In this document: piece after piece, positions 59,028 to 64,000 of the stretch
Layout of the letters: the number at the start of each line of letters is the position of its first letter
Numbering within the stretch: the first letter of the stretch is position 1
NCBI RefSeq assembly: GCF_014170335.1
Contig: NZ_LZZS01000019.1
Span: forward strand, 1 to 64,000
Length of the DNA stretch: 64,000 nt
From: Achromobacter sp. UMC46
GTDB taxonomy: Bacteria; Pseudomonadota; Gammaproteobacteria; Burkholderiales; Burkholderiaceae_B
Reading direction: 5' to 3'
Notes under the pieces: model-generated
Databases searched by the model: none
Told to the model about the DNA's origin: nothing
Seen by the model: only the letters and a program-made list of their open reading frames with translations
Program-made: the position numbers and the translations under genes

Positions 59028-59990
59028 TTGCATGGCGGGCGACGAGCGCGCCAGGCTGGGCGTCTGAGGCTGGAACTTGCGCCAGACGCGGCGCATGTGC
59101 TGCGCCGAGCCGAACCCGGATTTTTCCGCCACGCGCTCCAGGTCCAGCCGGGTGTCGCGCAGCAGGTCGCGCGCCAGCGCGACGCGTATCTGATACAGGT
59201 AGTCCATCGGGGTGCAGCCAGCGTGTTCGTGGAACAGGCGCGTCAAGTGGCGCGCGCTGGTGTGCGCCTGGTCCGCCAGCGACTGCGCCGACCACGGCGC
59301 GGCCGGATTGCGCACGACGGCGTCCTGCACCCGGTGTACGCCCGGATGCATATGGCTGCGGTGCTCGAGCCAGGGCGACAGCGTGGAATCCGTGCCGGCA
59401 CGGCGCTGATAGACGACCATGTCGCGCGCCACCTCGCTGGCGACCCGCGGTCCGCAATGGCGCGACACCATGTGCAGCGCCAGGTCGATGCCCGCCGTGA
59501 TGCCGGCGCTGCTGACCAGGTTGCCATCCTCGACGAAGATCCGGTTGTCATGCACGCGCGCGGTCGGGTCGATGTCCGCCAATTGCGCGACGCACGAGTG
59601 GTGCGTGGTGCAGTCGCGGTGCCGCGTCAATCCGGCCGACGCGGCGAACAGCGCGCCGGCGCACACGGTCATCAGCGTGAAGCCGTCCGCCGGATGCCGC
59701 ACGGCCAGCCAGTCGATGATGGCATGGGCGTCGTGGCCTTCCAGGCGCGTGGGCTGGCCCACCACGCCGGAAACGATGACCAGCGCCTGGGCGGGCAAAG
59801 CAGCCGGCAGCGGCTGGATGCGGGCCAGGTGCAGTCCGGCGATACCGCTTTCCACGGCCTCGGACGGGCCGCAGAAATGCTGCTCGAACGTGCCGGGGCA
59901 GAGCTTGTTGGCCACGCGGAAGGCTTCTGCCGGACCCGCCAGGTCCAGCAGGACGATGCCCCGCGACAGCACGAAGTACACGGGAATCAT
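59025..59990 (-). CDS. GlxA-type AraC-family regulator with DJ-1/PfpI domain
   Basis: A 321-residue regulator. The N-terminal class I glutamine-amidotransferase-like domain (about residues 1-185) has the nucleophile-elbow-like FTLMTVCAGALFAASAG near 105. The C-terminal AraC domain (about 215-310) has two helix-turn-helix motifs (SLADQAHTSARHLTRLFHEHAG and DLERVAEKSGFGSAQHMRRVWR). GGAGG precedes ATG 59990. The isochorismatase-type gene lies 31 bp upstream on the same strand, which suggests the regulator is co-transcribed with, and may control, that gene. The effector is unknown. Confidence 0.9.
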   Translation of the reverse strand: MIPVYFVLSRGIVLLDLAGPAEAFRVANKLCPGTFEQHFCGPSEAVESGIAGLHLARIQPLPAALPAQALVIVSGVVGQPTRLEGHDAHAIIDWLAVRHPADGFTLMTVCAGALFAASAGLTRHRDCTTHHSCVAQLADIDPTARVHDNRIFVEDGNLVSSAGITAGIDLALHMVSRHCGPRVASEVARDMVVYQRRAGTDSTLSPWLEHRSHMHPGVHRVQDAVVRNPAAPWSAQSLADQAHTSARHLTRLFHEHAGCTPMDYLYQIRVALARDLLRDTRLDLERVAEKSGFGSAQHMRRVWRKFQPQTPSLARSSPAMQ

Positions 59991-60021
59991 GGCGCCCTCC
60001 TGGTTCCGGTCCGGGTCCGGG

Positions 60022-60585
60022 TCAGGCCGCCAGCGCGTCGGCGGCGCGGGTGACGCGGGCAAAACGGCCTTGCAGCACCAGTTCGGTGTGGTCGCGGATT
60101 TCGGCCGGCGTGTAGTGCTTGCCGGACGGGCTTTGCATGGCGAAGGTCAGCGTGGCGTCGGTCGGAAAGACCACCTTGAAGCCCGCGTCGCTGGCGTGGC
60201 GCGATGTGGTTTCGCAGCATTGTTCGGTTCGGATGCCGCTGACGATGATGCCTTCGATGCCGTTTTCCCACAGCCAGTCATGCAGCGAGCGGCCATCCGC
60301 GCTTTCGGCGTACAGCGACGAATGCACCGTCTTGTGGAAGACGGCGGTGGGCGCAATGCGCAATTCCGGCAGCGTCTTGACGTGGCCGGAAGCCAGCGAG
60401 AACGGATTGGCGGGGTCGGTGGATTTGCTGACGTGGAACACCTGCAGCACGGGAATGCCCTGAGCCGACGCCGAGTCGATCAGGCCCTGGATCTGCGCCA
60501 GGAAGGCCGGATACTCGGTTTCATCCCAAAACGGACGGTGCCGGAAAGACTCTTGGACGTCGATGACGATCAGTGCTTGTTTCAT
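60022..60585 (-). CDS. Isochorismatase-family cysteine hydrolase
   Basis: A 187-residue hydrolase with the Asp9 (ALIVIDVQESF), Lys85 (AVFHKTVHSS) and Cys123 (IRTEQCCETTSRHA) triad. The fold is shared with nicotinamidases and other small amide hydrolases, but the substrate is not evident. It stands just upstream of a GlxA-type regulator and divergent from ribD. It is distinct from the other family member at 35087-35779; the two share motifs only. Confidence 0.88.
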   Translation of the reverse strand: MKQALIVIDVQESFRHRPFWDETEYPAFLAQIQGLIDSASAQGIPVLQVFHVSKSTDPANPFSLASGHVKTLPELRIAPTAVFHKTVHSSLYAESADGRSLHDWLWENGIEGIIVSGIRTEQCCETTSRHASDAGFKVVFPTDATLTFAMQSPSGKHYTPAEIRDHTELVLQGRFARVTRAADALAA

Positions 60586-60764
60586 GTTCCGGGCTCCAGG
60601 CCAAGGGTTTCAGGGGGTACGGCGCCATTCTGATGCGGATTCCGTCCCTGCGCGAGATCGTCGCAAGACGCCGAGCGGCCCAAAACGGACATACTGTGAG
60701 CATACCCCTCCTGGCAGTGGCGGGTCGCGCCCCGCGGCGCTTCGCCGGACATACAATTCCTGCC

Positions 60765-61916
60765 ATGACGACCGAAAGCCTCCCCGACGATATCTTCTGG
60801 ATGCGACGCGCCCTGACGCTGGCAGAGAGCGTGCTGTTCACGACGGCGCCCAACCCAAGGGTCGGATGCGTCATCGTGCGCGACGGGCGCGTGCTGGGCG
60901 AAGGCGCGACCCAGCCGCCCGGCGGCCCGCATGCCGAGATCCGCGCGTTGCGCGACGCCCAGGCCCGCCAGGCACCCGTTGAAGGCGCGACGATGTACGT
61001 CACGCTGGAACCTTGCAGCCATTTCGGCCGCACGCCGCCTTGCGTGGACGCCGTCCTGGCCGCCAAGCCCGCACGGGTGGTCGTGGCCATCGGCGACCCG
61101 AACCCGCTGGTCAACGGCCAGGGCTTGGCGCGCTTGCGCGCGGCCGGCATCGAGGTCACGGTCGGCGTGTGCGCCGAGGAAGCGCTGGCAGTCAATGCGG
61201 GCTTCATCTCGCGCATGAGCCGGGGGCTGCCTTGGGTGTGGATGAAGATGGCCGCGTCGCTGGACGGCCGCAGCGCGCTGCATAACGGCATGTCGCAATG
61301 GATCACCGGCGCCGAGGCGCGTGCCGACGGCCACCATTGGCGCGCGCGCAGTTGCGTGGTGCTGACCGGCATGGGCACCGTGCTGAAGGACGACCCGCAA
61401 CTCAACGTGCGCGGCGTGCCGACGCCGCGCCAGCCGCGCAAGGCGGTGGTGGATGGCCGTTTCGAGATTTCGGAGGACGCCCGCTTGTTCGATGGCGCTG
61501 AGGTAATCATCTTCACCGCCCGCGAAGATGCCGATAAGGCCGCGCGCCTGGCGGACAAGAATGCGCGCGTGGTGGCGCTGCCGGGCCAAGCGCCCGGACG
61601 GGTGGACCTGCCGGCCATGATGCGCTGGTTTGCCCAGGAGCAATTCAACGAGGTCCACGTCGAGGCGGGGGCGGGCCTGTCCGGCGCGCTGGTCGCCGCA
61701 GGCTGCGTGGACGAACTGCTGCTGTATCTGGCGCCGGTGCTGCTGGGCGATGCGGCGGGCATGGTGCGCCTGCCCATGCTTGAACACCTGGATGCCGCCC
61801 AGCGCTACGAATTCATCGATGCCGCGCGCTTGGGCGCTGACATGCGCTTGCGCGCCAGGGTGCCCGGCACCTGGCGGCAATTGGCGCAACGCGTGGCCTT
61901 GCCGGCGCAGGCGTAA
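60765..61916 (+). CDS. ribD: Bifunctional riboflavin deaminase/reductase
   Basis: A 383-residue enzyme for two riboflavin steps. The N-terminal deaminase (about residues 1-145) has zinc motifs HAEIRAL and EPCSHFGRTPPC. The C-terminal NADPH-dependent reductase (about 150-365) shows KMAASLDGRSALHNGMSQWITG, the GTVLKDDPQLNVR segment and HVEAGAGLSGAL. The frame is open upstream, but ATG 60765 begins just before the conserved FWMRRALTLAE helix. nrdR-ribD linkage is common in bacteria; here two genes intervene. Confidence 0.95.
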   Translation: MTTESLPDDIFWMRRALTLAESVLFTTAPNPRVGCVIVRDGRVLGEGATQPPGGPHAEIRALRDAQARQAPVEGATMYVTLEPCSHFGRTPPCVDAVLAAKPARVVVAIGDPNPLVNGQGLARLRAAGIEVTVGVCAEEALAVNAGFISRMSRGLPWVWMKMAASLDGRSALHNGMSQWITGAEARADGHHWRARSCVVLTGMGTVLKDDPQLNVRGVPTPRQPRKAVVDGRFEISEDARLFDGAEVIIFTAREDADKAARLADKNARVVALPGQAPGRVDLPAMMRWFAQEQFNEVHVEAGAGLSGALVAAGCVDELLLYLAPVLLGDAAGMVRLPMLEHLDAAQRYEFIDAARLGADMRLRARVPGTWRQLAQRVALPAQA

Positions 61917-61941
61917 GTCCACGGGTCCCGCACCCGCCGTC

Positions 61942-64000
61942 CTAGCCCCGCCCGTTTGCCTTCGGCTGGCGTGGCGCCGAGCTGTGGCGCCACGCGAAAA
62001 CGCAGGCGCCGCCCGCTAAAAGCATCAGCAGCCCCGCCGCCAGCAGCAGGCCGCCGTGGTCCCGGCGCAAGCGCTCCCATGCCTTCCAGGCCTGGGTGTA
62101 GTGGAACCAGGCCGCCGCCTGGAAGTCGGGCGGCGGGCATTCGCGCCCGAATGTGGCGCTGAACGGCACCTGGGCGCCTTGCGCTATATAGCGTTGATAC
62201 AGCGCCTGGGCCCGTTCGGGCGAATCGTCGATGATGTAGCGCGCGCCTTGGCACAGCACGGCCGCGAACGCTTGCGACCGGTTCGGCAGCAGCGCCGCCG
62301 ATTCCAGCGTGTGGTCGGCCGCCACCTGCCGGTAGTGGAAGCGCGCATAGGGTTTCGCCTCGCTGGCGGCGAAGCGCAACCGTTCGTCGGGCGTCACCAG
62401 CGGCCCAGGCAGGGCCGCGTCGGCCCGCTGCGCCGGCGTGTCCTGGGGGAGCGGATCGCTGCCGTCCGTGCCCTGCCGCCACGGTTCCGGGCTGCGGCCC
62501 GCGCCGTAGGTGTAATTGCCGTCGTACACCGCAAAGTCCGGATCTTGCTCGTAGCCCATGATTTCCAGGCCATTGCGGCGGGCCAATTGCGCGGCCTTGA
62601 ACCAGGCTTCGGCCCGCGCCGTGCGGCCCCAGGCGCTGCCGGCCTGTTGCAGGGCCGCGGTGTATTCGACGGCATGCCGATGGCTGCGGGATGGCGTGAC
62701 GCGCCATGAACCGTCGTCATATGCCATGGTGGCGAAGCGGGCGTCGTCGTCTTGAGGGAAGTAGGCCAAGGCCTGGTCAATGCGGCCTTCGCGCATCAGG
62801 CGGCGGGCCAACAGGGTGCGCAAGCGGTCGCCATCGGGAATCGGATGCTTCACCATCCAGTCGTAGAAGGGCTGATAGTCGAACTGCGCAAAGCCGGCCG
62901 GCGCAGGTAGCACGGCGGATGCCGGCACCTGCTGGTCCACGTAGGCCTTGAGTTCGTCCGCCGTCAAGACGCGTTCCGCCACATAGGCCGCGTCGTTCCA
63001 GTAGGGGGAAAGAGGCCAGCCTTCCTCCTGCACGCCGTTGCCGGCATCGGGAAGCGATGCGTGCAGCAGCATGTCCAGCGCCTCCACATATTGGCCGCGG
63101 GACAGCGCCAGCACGCCTTGCTCGGCCTTCAGGCGGGCCACGCCTGGGGCTTCCAGGCCCGCGGCCGTCGGGAAGGCGCTGGCGGCGCGCGCATACGCTT
63201 GGGCGGCGGCGGGCATGTCGCCCTGGCGGATCGCGAGTTTGGCGCGGACCCACCAGGCAAGCGGCGTGTCCAGCCGGCCGGCCAGGCCTTGCGCCAGGTC
63301 ATAGCGGCCGACGCGGTAGGCCAGCGCGGCCACCCGGTCCGCATCCTCGATGCGGCTCACATCCTGCTTGGCCAGCGCCGTCGCCAGCGCTTGCAGCGCC
63401 GGGTTGGGCGTGACGTTGCGCGCGCCCGTGCCGGCATCGGCGTAGCCGCGTTGCCCGGTTTGATCGAACGTGGCGAACATGTCGAACGCGCTCTCCGGGT
63501 TGCCGTCCACGATATCGCCCACTCTTGCCAGCGCGTAGGCCACCAGCAGCCGCTGCGCGACCGGGTCGTCGATCAGCTGGCGCGCGCGCGAGGGCGTGCC
63601 CAGCGCCCAATCCGCGATCAGCCTCAAGGACGACTGGCCGCTGCGCGAACCGCGCGCCGCCTGCTCGGCGTACAGGCGGATCGCCTGTTTCAATGCGCGG
63701 GCGGGAATGGTGTCGGGGCAGGCCGTCGCGGCAAGGAAATCCTCGGCGGCGCAGGACCCATGGGTGCCAATGAGCAGCAGTCGGGCTTCTTGCCCGTAGC
63801 TGGCGACCGCCAGGCCCAAAGGATCCGGCGCACCGTCTTGCGCCAGCCGGCGGACGCGGGCATACGCGGCGGACGCGTCGCCCACGGTCATGCCTGCCGT
63901 GTCCCCGGTTTCGTTCGCGTCGATTTCAGCCAGCCCGATTTCAGCCAGCATATAAGCGGCCCAGACGCTGCGCGCCGATCCTTCGCGCCCTGGTAGCGCC
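61942..64000 (-). CDS. Large helical-repeat protein with C-terminal transmembrane helix, 5' end outside the window
   Basis: At least 686 residues. The stop codon is at 61942 and the frame stays open to the window edge. An ATG at 63951 exists, but the upstream codons still read like the protein (SARSVWAAYMLAEIGLAEID), so the true start is beyond 64000. Alanine-rich helix pairs (for example AQAYARAASAFPTAAGLEA and ALSRGQYVEALDMLLHA) suggest TPR-like repeats. A membrane helix (LLLAAGLLMLLAGGACVFAW) lies near the C-terminus, followed by a basic tail. I do not recognise the family. Convergent with ribD. Confidence 0.75.
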   Translation of the reverse strand, partial: ALPGREGSARSVWAAYMLAEIGLAEIDANETGDTAGMTVGDASAAYARVRRLAQDGAPDPLGLAVASYGQEARLLLIGTHGSCAAEDFLAATACPDTIPARALKQAIRLYAEQAARGSRSGQSSLRLIADWALGTPSRARQLIDDPVAQRLLVAYALARVGDIVDGNPESAFDMFATFDQTGQRGYADAGTGARNVTPNPALQALATALAKQDVSRIEDADRVAALAYRVGRYDLAQGLAGRLDTPLAWWVRAKLAIRQGDMPAAAQAYARAASAFPTAAGLEAPGVARLKAEQGVLALSRGQYVEALDMLLHASLPDAGNGVQEEGWPLSPYWNDAAYVAERVLTADELKAYVDQQVPASAVLPAPAGFAQFDYQPFYDWMVKHPIPDGDRLRTLLARRLMREGRIDQALAYFPQDDDARFATMAYDDGSWRVTPSRSHRHAVEYTAALQQAGSAWGRTARAEAWFKAAQLARRNGLEIMGYEQDPDFAVYDGNYTYGAGRSPEPWRQGTDGSDPLPQDTPAQRADAALPGPLVTPDERLRFAASEAKPYARFHYRQVAADHTLESAALLPNRSQAFAAVLCQGARYIIDDSPERAQALYQRYIAQGAQVPFSATFGRECPPPDFQAAAWFHYTQAWKAWERLRRDHGGLLLAAGLLMLLAGGACVFAWRHSSAPRQPKANGRG

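Noticed and set aside
62177-62189. GCGCTATATAGCG palindrome as another member of the TATATA palindrome group
   Set aside because: It lies inside a coding region and its flanks (GCG) differ from the GAGGGC flanks, so chance is a sufficient explanation.

Overview
The window is GC-rich, densely coded chromosomal DNA of a betaproteobacterium. Gene content and order point to the Alcaligenaceae, most likely Achromobacter or a close Bordetella relative. Pointers are tlpA-aroQ-accB-accC-prmA synteny, a lysine/alanine-repeat histone H1-like protein of the BpH1 type, a tctC/Bug-type solute receptor, and a Gram-negative dlt (Bordetella 'dra'-like) operon. This assignment is inference from reading, not from a search. 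I see no transposase, integrase, phage gene, CRISPR array, tRNA or rRNA. Almost everything looks like stable core or soft-core chromosome.

Layout. 1-4.0 kb (minus): RNB-family ribonuclease, YqiA-like esterase and the murein-recycling ligase Mpl, followed by two tandem copies of a 71-bp intergenic repeat. 4.2-11.3 kb (plus): thioredoxin-like protein, AroQ, AccB, AccC, PrmA, a zinc-ribbon/DUF3426 protein, a PfkB kinase and a glycine-zipper lipoprotein. 11.7-15.9 kb (plus): a five-gene D-alanylation operon in the order dltC-dltD-dltX-dltB-dltA. It includes a 50-residue DltX that is easy to miss. 15.9-25.7 kb (minus): YggT, histone H1-like protein, NrdB, NrdA (with two NrdR boxes 31 bp apart upstream), and a fused indolepyruvate oxidoreductase with a divergent Lrp-type regulator. 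26.4-31 kb: a Bug receptor, a broken alpha/beta hydrolase, a LysR regulator, a small lipoprotein and an MFS transporter. 31-35 kb: GltX and a Pat-like protein acetyltransferase. 35-38.5 kb (minus): an ABC importer co-transcribed with a cysteine hydrolase. 38.7-42.7 kb: carboxylesterase, DarP, PmbA and an orphan TRAP receptor. 42.9-47.5 kb (plus): a complete branched-chain-amino-acid-type ABC importer with a strong hairpin between the receptor gene and the permease genes. 47.8-51.2 kb (plus): RplM-RpsI, ArgC, a coiled-coil membrane protein and ErpA. 51.2-54 kb (minus): AnmK and an M23 endopeptidase. 54.1-59 kb: TyrS, a YbhB-like protein, a LysE exporter, GlyA and NrdR. 59-64 kb: a GlxA-type regulator with an isochorismatase-fold hydrolase, RibD, and a large unknown helical-repeat protein cut by the window end.

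How genes work together. Mpl, AnmK and the M23 endopeptidase belong to peptidoglycan turnover and recycling. NrdR (58.5 kb) should repress nrdAB (18-22 kb) through the paired boxes at 22.06-22.11 kb. The most interesting system is the dlt operon. A Gram-negative without teichoic acid carries the full D-Ala activation and transfer machinery, and its DltX keeps the C-terminal F-x-Y-x-x-F motif. In Gram-positive bacteria the tyrosine of that motif relays the D-alanyl group. The acceptor polymer here is not encoded nearby and is unknown from this sequence.
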